From the NCBI RefSeq assembly GCF_023898315.1, contig NC_064622.1:356791234-356855233 (forward strand): 64,000 nucleotides of DNA, read 5' to 3'. This DNA is from Schistocerca nitens. Lineage: Eukaryota; Arthropoda; Insecta; Orthoptera; Acrididae. Below, piece by piece: positions 43,641 to 54,945 of this stretch; within the stretch, counting starts at the first letter, position 1; each line of letters starts with the position of its first letter. Made by a program: the position numbers and the translations under genes. Below the pieces are notes generated by a model that saw nothing but the letters and a program-made list of their open reading frames with translations, did no database searches and had not been told where the DNA came from.

Positions 43641-44173
43641 GCCTGGTTCTGGTTCTGCTTCATTGACAATATCTTCATGAAGTAGACTCAGGGCTAAGGA
43701 ACCCTATATTTGTTCCTCCACAATCTCAACCCCTCTCCCATCCGCTTCACATGGTCCTCCTCAACCCAGCGTGCCACCTCCCTAGATGGTGACCCACCTC
43801 TCTCATGGCTCCATCCACACCTCTGTCCACATTAAACCCACTAACCACCAACATTACCCGCATTCTGACAGTTGTCATCCCTTTCACACCAAGAAGTACA
43901 CCCCATATAGCCTGGCTACCCGTGGACGGCATATCTCCAGTGACCAAAACTCGCTTACTCAGTATGCTGAGAGTCTAACCAAGGCCTTCACTGATAGACA
44001 CTATCTCCCAGATCTAGTCTGCAAACAGATCTCCCATGCCATTTCCCCTCACACCCCCAATCCTCCAACCAACCCCAAGAACCAGCCCCTTCATCAGCCA
44101 GTATCACCTCTGACTGAAACAACTGAACCACATTCTTTGCCAGGGCTTTGATTACCTATCATCATGCCCAGAA

Positions 44174-44617
44174 ATGAGGGACATCCTACTTGAGATACTT
44201 CCCACCCCTCCTCAAGTGGTGGTCTGTCGTCCACCCAACCTCCACAACATCCTAGTCCATCCCTATGCCACTCATAATCTCAATTCCTTACCACAACAAT
44301 CACATCCTTGTGGAAGACCCAGGTGCAAAACATGCCCAATCCACCCACCCAGCACTTTCTATTCCAGTAGTGTCGCAGGTTTATCCTACCCCATCAGGGA
44401 TTGGGCCACCTGTGAAAGCAGCCTTGTCATTTACCAGCTCTGCCGCAATCACTGCACAGCTTTGTATATTGGTATGACTACCAACCAACTGTCCACCAGG
44501 ATGAATGACCACTGTCAGCATGTGACCAAGAGCCAAGTAGACCATCCTGTGGCACAACATGCAGCCAAACATAACACATTTGATTTGGAGCCTTCCCTCC
44601 ACCACCAGCTTCTCTGA
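44174..44617 (+). pseudogene. PLE GIY-YIG endonuclease domain fragment
   Basis: The 147-codon open stretch starts at MRDILLEILPTPPQVVVCRP and contains the CCHH-like CGRPRCKTCP motif, then WATCESSLVIYQLCRNHC and ALYIGMTTNQLSTRMNDHCQ. These give the GIY (VIY) and YIG elements and the conserved Arg of the nuclease. It ends before the family C-terminal WILP motif. The nuclease nicks DNA to prime reverse transcription. As part of a truncated, RT-defective copy it is not expected to work. Confidence 0.8.
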
Positions 44618-45036
44618 ACTGCAAAGATGTGAGTTATCCTTACAACACATTGTCTGTTCCTGTAATTATCCCAGCCTCAACCTATGATAAGATACTGTCC
44701 CCACGCCCTCCATCCAACATTTTCCACACACTCTGTCCTGTCATCTCCTCTCCATTCTCATCTCCCATCCAGTTTACTTGCAGCCCTCTGCCAACACATC
44801 TGCCCGTCTTTCCCCACTCCTCTCCTTCATGTTCCTTCTTTCCCCACAATCTCCTGACACTGCACCTGTTGGCAGTCTAGTCCCTGCACACTCCACCAGA
44901 CAGTGTTCATTTCTCTTCCCACCTGTACACTACTATCCCTTGCCCTCTCCCACTCCCTCCAGATTGCTGCTTGCATCTCACTTGATGTTGCATTCCAGCC
45001 TGAGATGCTGAAGTTGGCAATCATGTGTGCTTACAT

Positions 45037-45086
<50 letters not shown>

Positions 45087-45111
45087 GCTGACGAAGGCTG
45101 TGGCCGAAAGC
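45087..45111 (+). ncRNA. Hammerhead-like core, PLE family 2-related (best preserved)
   Basis: GCTGACGAAGGCTGTGGCC followed by GAAAGC. CUGACGA, an unpaired A, a GGC/GCC stem with a four-base loop, then GAAA. All invariant core letters of a hammerhead are present except that one purine separates CUGACGA from the stem. Confidence 0.45.
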
Positions 45112-45189
45112 AATATGTAAGTGTATTTTTCAATTGTGCCTGTCTGCAACTTGACATATCTTCTCTTTGGTAAGTACCAATCTGTCTTA

Positions 45190-45890
45190 TTCCTACCAGG
45201 AGTTTCCATTGTTCGATACAATAGAGAGGAGATAACTCAGCTGCAAATAGAATCCGACAGGGATTGCATTGGGCCCTGGAGCTTTGATCAGTCTCAACAA
45301 TTTCAGCTGTTTCTCAATGCCACTGGCGCTGGTATCTATTTCACTAAGAGGTATGAAAATGAAATTGGATCAGTTCTCCTAGGCTTTTCTTTGTAAAGGA
45401 GCATTCGATAACAAAGTTAAACATTTCTGCTTTTGCTTCGCTACCCTCAATTTCATTTTCTGTCTCATCCATGAATGTCTTGCACTAACTTTGGTGCCAC
45501 CCAAAGCCTTTATATACAAACAGGATTTCTCTGGGTTTTGTGAAAGATCATGTGACAAAATTCTGCTACAGTAAGTCACTGAAGGCTTCAAGCGTTGCTT
45601 TCTTGACAAGCGCATTTCATTCAGCATCTCTTTATCTATAACCCTAGGCTTTGTTTTGCACGTATTATGCTGACATCTCTGATTCTTTAGAAGTTTCTTT
45701 CCAGTGACTGTATACAATGGAGGGTCCTTCCCATTATAAACTGCTCAGTTGACTATTCTTTCAAACTTGAACTGTAGTTCCTCTACATGCTCCTGTCATG
45801 TGCTGGTAGTTCCAAGTTCCTCATTGAGATATGACTTTACTGGTCTTTTTTTCCCCTAGTTTATTGAAGATATATTTATCTTTCTACTTG
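45190..45890 (-). mobile_element. CR1/jockey-like LINE fragment (antisense)
   Basis: Plus-strand text such as GGATTGCATTGGGCCCTGG near 45262 and CATTTCATTCAGCATCTCTT near 45613 is the antisense of an RT upstream region. The minus strand reads KKLLKNQRCQHNTCKTKPRV, then VIDKEMLNEMRLSRKQRL and SRILSHDLSQNPEKSCLYIK. This is the spacer between endonuclease and RT. It follows the PLE copy directly. Confidence 0.65.
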
Positions 45891-47528
45891 TTTTAGAGAA
45901 AATATTGCACACACAGAATTTTGTGGCAATACAAAATGAAGTGATCAAATTGGTTCAGTTGTAAGTGAAGCAGGTGGTAGATTTTGAATCGTTGGTAGAA
46001 TATTCAGAAAATTGAGTCAGTCTACAAAGGAGAGTGCTTATAAAAAACTTGAACAATGATATAGGATGGATCTCACTAGTGAGTGGGACCCATCCCTAAC
46101 ATAGGAGAGCCATTAAAATGTAAACAGGATTTTTGCACTTTGGATAAGAGAGGAGTCAGTTTTTGATTAAGGCACTAGACGTACGAGATGGTTGTAATTA
46201 AAAAGCATCTGCTCACAGAGGTCTAGTGTGGACTGTAATTATCATATGACAGCAGAACTTGGTAGGTACTCTAATGCTTTACTGTGGAATTGATTTACAC
46301 TGGAAAAAAATTATTCCAGTTTTGGCCACCAAATGCAAATTGGCGCAGTGAATGGAAGAAAGATGTACAGCAATGTTTCCATATGCAATGGTTTGGGAAT
46401 GGTGCACAAGCAGAAAAGGACAAACAAATGAGTTATTCATTTTATTATTAACTGCTGCTTTCATAAGTGATTCAATATGAGCACCGGAGACGTTGATAAA
46501 ATGCTGTATACTGCCAGATTTTCACCGGGATGTGGCCAAAATTGGAACTAATTTCGTTCCAGCATAAATCAGTTCTGCATTAACGCATTAGCATATCTAT
46601 AAAGTTTCACTGCCATATGGTAATTGCAGCTCACATTCAACCTCCATGTGAAACTGCACTTTAATTACAATTTCCAGGTAGTTAGTTAGGGACATATACA
46701 AGGTCTATCTATATTCTTGCATCATCCCACAACACCTGTTCCCTCATTATTTGTAACAATAAGTAAGATATGCATTACTCTGTTGTGCACACATTTTTTG
46801 TTTTGTCTTGAAAGAAGGTGATGGAACTTATGAAATTTTCATTAGATTCAGTACACTGTTTACAAATTAAAGAATTGCTCAGTGGTCATGATGTAGCTAA
46901 AAATAGGGGTCATAAGCATTGGGGTCGAATGTCGCAAATGAAAATATTGCTGCTTGCAGACTTATGGAATATAAACCATATTTAACTACCACAGAAATCT
47001 CATTAGAGGCAGGTTTAAATGTTGCTAGTGTTCACACCATTCTCAGAAAGCACCACTGCATTTTGTGAAGTAGGTATCACATCATCTCATTCAGATAGAG
47101 AACTGTTCGGGTGAATAGGTGTTCACAGTTTTTGATTTTATTTGTTGCGGAAGGTGGAGAAAAGTTTTTATGATGGCTGTAATCTGTGATAAGATATGGA
47201 TCCATCAGTGAACACAAGAGAACAGATATAGAAAAGAGGAGGGAGAGGGGTTCAATCCTGAAATCTCCCTTCGAGAGGAAATTTTCTAGCAACATTATTC
47301 TGTGATTCAGTAGTTTTGTTTCTCTTCACAACGGATACACAATGAATGCAGCTGAATGCAGCATATTATTACCCGCTCTTGGTAAGTGAAATTGTACAAC
47401 ATGAATGGCTGAGAGATCCCAAAGGGCAATTTCAGCCATCCAATTGGAAAGGCATCTTTGCTTCATTGCTTCGCAAAATATGAGTACTTTATGTGGAAGT
47501 GTACCTGTTAAGTGTAGGTAACTGTAAC

Positions 47529-47529
<1 letters not shown>
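45891..47529. other. Intron sequence, nothing firmly recognised
   Basis: AT-rich, with no HSPBP1-like exon. The stretch 46800-47300 has weak transposase-like flavour in short frames but nothing I can defend. Confidence 0.4.
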
Positions 47530-47586
<57 letters not shown>

Positions 47587-47650
47587 GGTGTTGGTGTGTG
47601 TGGGTGTGCGTGCGCACGCTTGTGTGAGAGAGAGAGAGAGAGAGAGAGAC
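47530..47650. repeat. (GT)n then (GA)n compound microsatellite
   Basis: (GT)n at 47530-47578, GGTG-rich spacer, then (GA)n at about 47627-47649. Confidence 0.95.
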
Positions 47651-48900
47651 CAACCAACAGTATCACACATCTTCACTTCACAAGACACTGCGGAGAGGTT
47701 CGGAATTTAATCCAGGACATTTGCACAAAAACAGGTGATCAGGTACTTTATGCCACCACCCCTCCTCCTCTCCCCTCTGCTGTAAAGGTGAAGGGACTGT
47801 AAAGGTGAAGGGAAAATTGTCAACAGCAAATGGTGAACCTGGGCAGTCATCCAGCCAGATACTGGCTACACCCAATGGTGATCTGATAGGAACTGGTGTA
47901 TCCACCTCGGCACAGCTCATGGTTGATGTGAAGGTTGTTTATTTCAGGAAATATTATGCTTCTATAAACACTAGCCTTAATCAGCTATAAAATCTATGAA
48001 ATATACTGGATGGACACTTCTTAAAAAATTCTTGATATTTTCCCGATATATGACTACAGCATGTTTAGGCTTCAGAAGGTGGTGGTAGGTTAATAAAAAT
48101 GCACCAGTTTTGCTTTGGTTGAGGAGTAAATGTATTATTGGCTGTACAAGTGCTTCTCTGTTGATGCAAGGATCAAGAAGCTGCTCATCACATGAAAAAA
48201 AGTAATTATTTCTCCTTTGGCAATTTTATCCATCACCAACAAACTAGGGGAAAGGAGGGGGGGGGGGTGGAGGAATAGTCTAGCTTTCAGTATCAACTTG
48301 GTCATGTCAATGACAACAGGCTCAGATCAACTATGGATATCTATGGTTTGCTCATAGTGAGAAGAGCTAGAGCTCCCTAGTCCAGAATTAGCACAAGTCA
48401 GTCAACTTCGGTGCGCTCACATTATGCATCCGGCCCCTGCCTACGTCCCAACCTCACCATTCTAATACAGAAACTTATGTATGTAGGTATTGTGCTGTGT
48501 TGTGTTCCATAGTAAAGTAATACATCTCTCGATGAGCAACGAAGTGATTCCTGGCCCATCACGGGCAACACCAGATACTTTGTCCTTTCCTTGGAGGAGG
48601 GCAAGGGGCAGTAAATCACGAAGTGGAACAAAGAAAATAAATCACAGAGTGTTGTGATCAGGAGATCAAATATAAGAAGTTGTTCCACTTCTCTCTCAAC
48701 TGATAACATAACGGTGTGATACACAGGGGCAAGCTTCAGCTCTGAGAAAGGAATTCACAAATTTTGTAAAGATAACCCTGGAAAATCACCAGAATCTCTC
48801 GGGGTAAAAAAAAAAGAGGTAAATTTCAGTTCAAAATTTTCTATTCTACAATGCTTTGAAGCTTCCTCCTCCTTTGCCTAAATTACTTTAACCCTCACAA
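47651..48900. other. Intron sequence, nothing recognised
   Basis: It contains a 16-bp direct duplication (CTGTAAAGGTGAAGGG at about 47780-47815) and a G-run at 48258-48270. No coding evidence. Confidence 0.45.
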
Positions 48901-48902
48901 TA

Positions 48903-49150
48903 CTCAGCCCCGATAGCTGAGTGGTCAGCGTGGCGATCTGTCACACCAGGGGGCCTGGGTTTGATTCCCGGCTGGGTTGGACATTTTCCCTGCTCAGGGA
49001 CTGGGTATTGTGTTGTCCTCATTATCATTTCATCATCATCAGTGGAAGGCAATGGGAAACCACCACTGGAATCACTTTCCTGGACACTCATGCGGTGGAC
49101 CTCTCTGGCGAGGCTTCCCCCATGACAAGATCTGCCATAAAGCAGAACAC
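48903..49150 (+). mobile_element. tRNA-derived SINE
   Basis: The tRNA-like head starts GCCCCGATAGCTGAGTGGTC with an A box (TAGCTGAGTGGTCAGCG) and a B box (GGGTTTGATTCCCGG) about 35 bases later, the layout of an RNA polymerase III promoter. The body TTTTCCCTGCTCAGGGACTG, then GTGTTGTCCTCATTATCAT is the familiar second part of a SINE abundant in Orthoptera. It ends near CATAAAGCAGAACAC. The head cannot be a tRNA gene: it lacks the acceptor stem partner. Confidence 0.85.
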
Positions 49151-49946
49151 AAAGTTTTTTTCACAATACTAAGGAGCATGTACTCTGTGTCTACCTCTTG
49201 ACAATATTATATTCTAGTAGGTTACTTTATACTTTAAAAAATATATTTATTTTGTAATAGTTCTTCTACCAGATTCCACAAGTTTTAATCTTTTCAGTTA
49301 AACTAAACCCAAAAAAAGTCCCCGCAGCAGATCCCACTTTCCCCAGTTAATGTTGTATTCAATATTTCCAGGTTCAGGGCCTTACTTCCACATCAGTATC
49401 TCTTTAAAAATTATGTTGAGAGTAAAAGTCAACAACAATTAACTAAATTTGCATTTTTTAAATGTTTTGTGGTGGTCATGAAGTCAGTAGTACACAATAC
49501 AGAAAGTGCATTGATACTGCTAATAAGGAACCACTCCAGTGTAAGATCACAATTCCAGTCTTTGTTAAGGCTCATTTGAAAGGGTTGTGTTCATTTGAAA
49601 GGGTTGTGTTAACAAGTATGACAGGAAAAATATTAGCTGCTAATGATGCAACAAGTGCATCAGGAGGGCAACAGAGAACAAGCGTCCGTGAGATGCAGCC
49701 TTTTATGGGATATTCATGTCGGAAAACGAACATTGTCAACATTCAAGATATGTTCAAAACAAACCATTAATTTGCACCATGAACACCAAATGAAAAATGA
49801 TGTGCCCAGTGTTCACAAAGGTTCTCACCATCAAGATCGAAGGCGAACTCCTTAAGAGTTACAAAGAGTGCAGGACGTTAATACAAAGACCATGAATCAA
49901 GTGAAAGCAAGCTATTTTGACCAGCTACTGGCCAAAAGCAGTGCTC

Positions 49947-50810
49947 TTACCATAGTTGTAATTCTCTTACACCCATTTTCCCACTCTCGCTTGCTGTGAC
50001 ATAAATATTCCCTACTGCCCTTACAAGATCATGCACATGAGAAAGAAGCGTAGGAGTAGAACACCTCTGACCTCTTGCAGCACAATAAATAACTTTCCAG
50101 CCAATATACCATCCAGATTCACAGTCATAATACTTGTATACCAATGCGTTACGGCATTGATGTTAGTTGATCTTGATAAAACTCTCTTGGTACCTGTAAT
50201 TTCTAGGGGTTGTTTTTTCATATGCATTTCCTCTTCAAATCCTAATTGGTTGGAATTGAAAACAAATTCCCTACTGAATGAAGGAGTAAGTTTGTTTATC
50301 TCATCTACAAATTTTCAGGCTGATTCCACATTTTGTTGTGCTTTGTCAAGTTGATGCTTTGTTTGTAATTTCACTGTCTTACATTTTCCATTTCTGTAGC
50401 GCTGTTTGAAGTTATGCAACCATCCACTGCTTCCCTTGAAATCACTGTAATCTATGTCATGCGCAGTTTGATGTGCATAATGTAGGAGGTCACTATCATG
50501 CACATCCTGTAAATTCTATTGTGCAACCTTGAAACGCACAAACACCAGCTTTTGTATCAAGAGCGCCTTGTCCTCCCGTGAATATCCATAGTTTTTCTTA
50601 TGCACTACATTGTCATGTTGCTTGCAGAATTGTTCAAAATATTGTCATAATCTTCTTTTTTTTTTTTCATTTTTCCTTCTATGCTGCAGATGATCTTCCA
50701 TGTGTCTAATTATGTTTAGTATCCACTTCTTGGACAACAATTGTCCTTTACTATGTTTCAATGGAGACAGGATTTGTGGCTCCCCATCTGACAAGGGTGA
50801 TTAAGAACAC
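49947..50810 (-). pseudogene. pogo-like (CENP-B-type) transposase remnant
   Basis: The minus strand reads a CENP-B-type DNA-binding segment, DYSDFKGSSGWLHNFKQRYR near 50440. FVFNSNQLGFEEEMHMKKQP follows near 50250, then TGTKRVLSRSTNINAVTHWY near 50180 and TVNLDGILAGKLFIVLQEVR near 50110, with AVGNIYVTASESGKMGVREL near 49980. This is the start of the DDE_1 domain; the first Asp region reads NSNQLGFE. Upstream (to about 50810), RHMEDHLQ-like text may be the N-terminus. The end of the catalytic domain is missing. Stops and frameshifts are present. Confidence 0.65.
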
Positions 50811-51829
50811 GGCTTGACATCGGTTTTAATATCACCTTCAGTTGTCAAGCATGTATCGTCATCATTTTATTCCTTACGTACATTGTTCCTATGGTTGAGC
50901 GTACATGACACCACCCATTCCACTGACTCATCTTGCATAAACATAAATATTTCATTTGCCACTTCTATTTCAAGTTGCGAAATTCCTTGGGATTTCTGAT
51001 GAAATGTCAGTTACGGCAACTGTTGTCATAGATATAATACAGTGTTTGGCTTTCTTTATCGTTGCCATTGCTGTGCTTTGTACCAAGAACACTAGCACTG
51101 TAGCACTGCTGTGAGTTGCTTGTTGACTAAGCAGTTAAACTATGCTCTGTAGCCTCAGGCTGTGCTTACCATTGGATACCACCAATTCTGCTCCAGTTGC
51201 CATTAGCAGCCAATATTGTGATTGCTTGTAGACAATACATGAAGCATCAAATGTTGTAAACATAATTGGCCTTTTATAACTTCAGACTCTAGGGGTTACT
51301 TGTAAGTTTGTGCTAAAAGGTATTTTCAGCTTCTGAAGCCTACTTACAAATCAGTAAAAGTATGTTATTAATATAATTCAAAAGCAGTTAAGTAATTGTT
51401 TTGTGGACATAAAGAACACCAGCCCCGTCACTGTTAATGCAGATTATGGAAAATGCCTTGGTATTGGTAGGGTTAAAGTGGGCACTTTGTTTGCATGTGT
51501 AAAAGAATTTCTTGTCATCCAGATTCAATAACAAAGTCAGTTATTCAGAAACCTCCATGTAGAGTAATGATTAAGATACTTGGCTGGTGTGCTGGAAGTA
51601 GTGGGCATGAGTCCTGTCATGTGTCAGTTTTTTTTCCCATCACGATAGAAATGGCTATGTTTTTATTCAGTCAATTGTGACTGCATCCTGAGATACTTGG
51701 GGTCATAGCCTATACTACTGTATAAGTAGTTTCAAAAAGCCCATCTTTTCACTGGAGACCTCTCTGTGTTATTTGTAGTCACACACTCTGCATAAAATGG
51801 AATTGTACTTTTTGACTTTTTCTTTTAAT
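50811..51829. other. Intron sequence, nothing firmly recognised
   Basis: AT-rich. GTAGAGTAATGATTAAGATA near 51558 resembles a worn SINE A-box region but no B box follows convincingly. Confidence 0.4.
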
Positions 51830-52670
51830 TCTCTTTCCCTTAGGCCAAGATCTACTGGGAAAATCCAGTTGGATAACTTCAACAGGGGTGTCTTGAGGAA
51901 AACAATTGAAGACTTCAGCTTGGTGCAGAAGACTGCCGCAAAACTTTGACCAATACTCAAGAAAAAGTTTGGCTGGACTTGGATTTTGGGTATTAAATCT
52001 CTGTAGAATATTTAGTCGTCCATGGGATGAAAGCATAAATGTGCGTAATACGAGGTCTTTACTGCTAGAGTGTGAATACATTATTATTTATGTTAACTTT
52101 GTAAGGTGGTTTGTAAATATGGTTCTCCTGAATCTTCCACCAGAGTCAGTCATTGTGGTGGACAAAACACCCACTCAGTATGATACTAAAGTGAAGATAG
52201 TAGAATTGTTGCAAAAGAGGCATGTTGGCGGTAATGAGAATATGAGGAAGCAGGCTCTGTTCGCTTTAATTCAAGAACATAGACCTGCTAAAAAATGTAT
52301 ATGATCAACAAAATGGCAAATGATAAAGGCCGCATGTTTGTCTGCTTGCCACCTAATAATTGTAATTTGAGTGCAGAACAACAGGCATGGGCAAAAGTAA
52401 AACAACTGTTTAGGGAGCACAGCATTTCAGGGGCCATGTCGAACGACAGTCTCGTGCAAACTGCAAGTGAATCCATTCTGTGAGTAACTGCTGGTGACTG
52501 GGAAGGATACTGCAGGAAGGTCCAACAACTGGAAGAAGATTACTACATGTGCATCAGTCTCGTGGAACTCACAATAAACAAAATGATTAATTTTATTGCT
52601 GAATCAGACAGTTGTGACAATAATCCATTGTTGACAGGTGAAGAACATAATGAGAGTGGTTCTGAGTGAT
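51830..52670 (+). pseudogene. IS630-type transposase with the catalytic core deleted
   Basis: The plus strand encodes the N-terminal part GKIQLDNFNRGVLRKTIEDF and SLVQKTAAKL near 51855-51945. It then jumps after a short stretch to the C-terminal part: PPESVIVVDKTPTQYDTKVK near 52137, ENMRKQALFALIQEHRPAKK near 52238, LPPNNCNLSAEQQAWAKVKQ near 52345 and VTAGDWEGYCRKVQQLEEDY near 52487. This matches a transposase common in locusts and other arthropods. The middle with the first catalytic Asp is missing and the usual NPIE motif reads NLSAEQ. Frameshifts and stops occur. It cannot be active. Confidence 0.7.
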
Positions 52671-54879
52671 TTACGTGTTCACACACTTCAGCGTTACGCT
52701 CGCAAATGTTCAAAATTTTACGCATTCTCTTTTTATTTACTACTGGTTCTTTTTAAATTAGAATTGTCTGTGAGAACTGATATGGAATTAATAGCAACAA
52801 GCACCATCACTCAACACGAAACTATCAAGTTTGATTTCACAAAACTTGTCTTACATCCTTATCTCAATTTTTACTTACGTAGACATGTAATAAGTAGCAG
52901 TAGACGGTTGTTATGACAGTGGCTAATAGGTGGCACTGTCAGCGCCAATAGCACAAATTATATGTCAATGCAAGTGTGTTGCCAGTGCTGTTTGATGTTA
53001 GCACAGCTTGTTACCCTTGGGAGCCTATGTGCTGGGAGTTGGTGGATGGTGCTTGCTTATTCCGATCCCCACACTCCCTCAGGATCCACTCTTCTTCTTG
53101 CAGACAGATCGGGGCATAAATGAAATGTTACTGGTAAAGCTTCAAATGTCAATTTATTTTTATTTTTATTTTACAATGCAGAAAAACTAAAGAACAGATT
53201 TGAATTATGAAAGGACGACAGTACCTCAGCTGTTGAGTTACTGGAAATATGGAATGTACTCTGTGGGATGTGGTTACATGTGAATAGTATCAAGTGCAAA
53301 TAAATACTTCCATTTATTAAGCATGGTGGAGGGCTTTTAATAGTTTGAGCAGTCATTATGATTTTCACACCAAGAAAGGGCAATGTATATGAAACAATTT
53401 TAGGTTTTTATGTCCATTTACTGGGACAGGAATTGTTCCAAGAAGAGAGTTTATGCAGTGTGATAATGTCATCAATTAAACAGCAGTACATGTGCAAGAC
53501 TGTATGAAATAAGATGCCTTTTCTGCCGTCCATTATTACGAGGTTTGATTATTATTGGGGGTGCTGTTTGCTATATATTACCTCATTCCAACATCTCAAG
53601 AAATGTGAACAGTTTCTTTGTGACAATCTGAAATACCATTGACTGTTATTCAAGATTTATATGCATTGATAACTAGGATGATTCAGGCTGCCCTGAATGC
53701 TGAAAGTAGTGTTACTCCATATTGTGTCGATGTTGATATTGTTTTATTACAACCACTCCCTATAAATGTTTCTTAAAGTTGTCTTTAAACACAGAAAAAG
53801 GCTTCAAAAATATGCTACATAATTCATTGCTTTGGGGTATTACTTTGAACATGAGAACAAAGTGTATGAATAGGCTTCCTTGATGTCACTTGATAGTGCA
53901 ATGTATATTAAAAAGTGTAGAACATTTATCATCGTACCTGTGTTTATAAGTCATCCATTCTCTTACATTATTTGGCAGGAAAGGGAGCGTGGTCCCTAGA
54001 CCGCATTTTCAAATACTTTGCTTGATACTTTGTACCGTCTTCGAGGTTAACATATACACTTACAGTTCACTGAAATTAATGGATAACGGTTGAAACTGCC
54101 AAACCTTTTGGTAAATTAGTATAATGCATGCGCCCAACAGACTGCTGACCAAAGGAATAATCATATGGACCAGTGGTTTATCTGCCAAACTTGATCCAAC
54201 AAGGAATACTTAATGTTTATAGAATCAATCATAGATTATCATTATAAGTGTCTCGTATGAATCGTGAAGCAGTGGTTGAAGCTCCCACTTGGCCGATTTT
54301 TGCATGGGGCGTGCCACACACTCCTACCATCAACTGTCCAACTCTCTAAGTGAAAAAAAATTAGCTGCATTATGCTTATGATCTGTATATATGTTTCTTC
54401 CATTACAAAATGTTCTTATATATTTGACCAAGTCCTATATTTCACTGTCTCAACTGACCATGATTATTTCTTCTCCATGGCTTCATTATTTGTGTGTTAC
54501 TCTCACCTCATTTCATTTCATTTTCTGTAGCTGGTCTTTTCTAGTTGTTTTGAGGCAACTACCCCTTTGTGGAGCAGATTTTGAAAACTGCATGTTACTG
54601 TCTCTAAAATACTCTTCCCTCTATTCTCTGTCCCCATTTACCTTTTGAGTCTTGAAAGAGTAAAACCTCTGCTCAGTGACTGCAACAAATATCAATTGAG
54701 CCACCAGCTCCCAAAATATTCAGTAAGTACATAAATAATACTTATGGATAATACATCTGTTATTTTGTGTTTAATAGCTGACATTATTTATTACCTTTAT
54801 TTCAGAGAGATGTTTTCCTACTGTTTAGAAAATAGTGTTTAGTGCAGATCACTAACCAGTTATTTTTCTTCCTATTTAG
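52671..54879. other. Long intron end, no recognisable element
   Basis: AT-rich. It ends in the acceptor TTCTTCCTATTTAG (to 54879). No extra HSPBP1 exon is needed, because the frame and family match run directly from 32422 to 54880. Confidence 0.5.
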
Positions 54880-54945
54880 GAAATACATGAGTATGCCCAG
54901 TACTTGTTGAGGATTGTCTTTAGTGGTGATGAAGAAGAACGTTAG
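54880..54945 (+). CDS. HSPBP1: HSPBP1/Fes1-like factor, last coding exon
   Basis: The acceptor CCTATTTAG ends at 54879. The exon starts in phase 0, as required after the codon boundary at 32422. It reads EIHEYAQYLLRIVFSGDEEE R, then TAG at 54943-54945. In HSPBP1 homologues the last residues after the final armadillo repeat likewise hold E...YA..LL..CF plus a short acidic tail. The exon is only 21 codons plus the stop. It closes an 831-nt joined frame with no stops across 50 kb, which is strong evidence that all five exons belong together. Confidence 0.88.
   Translation, partial: EIHEYAQYLLRIVFSGDEEER

Larger units (their letters stand above)
43645..45175 (+). mobile_element. Penelope-like element, C-terminal half (family 2-related)
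   Basis: The plus strand begins in the RT end (WFWFCFIDNIFMK near 43645, where the catalytic IDD reads IDN). It continues through the linker with SVHIKPTNHQHYPHSDSCH near 43815, the CGRPRCKTCPIHPPS zinc motif near 44312 and the GIY-YIG core VIYQLCRNHCTALYIGMTTN near 44430-44490. The 3' terminus has a (GT)n tract and a hammerhead-like core at 45087-45111, ending CTCTTTGGTAAGTACC. The 5' half of the coding region is absent. Confidence 0.8.

Noticed and set aside
48905-48975. tRNA gene
   Set aside because: The A and B boxes are present but there is no closed acceptor stem and a SINE body follows. It is a SINE head.
52638-52916. 92-codon plus-strand frame with a hydrophobic stretch
   Set aside because: It lies in the tail of the IS630 element, with no family resemblance or splice context.
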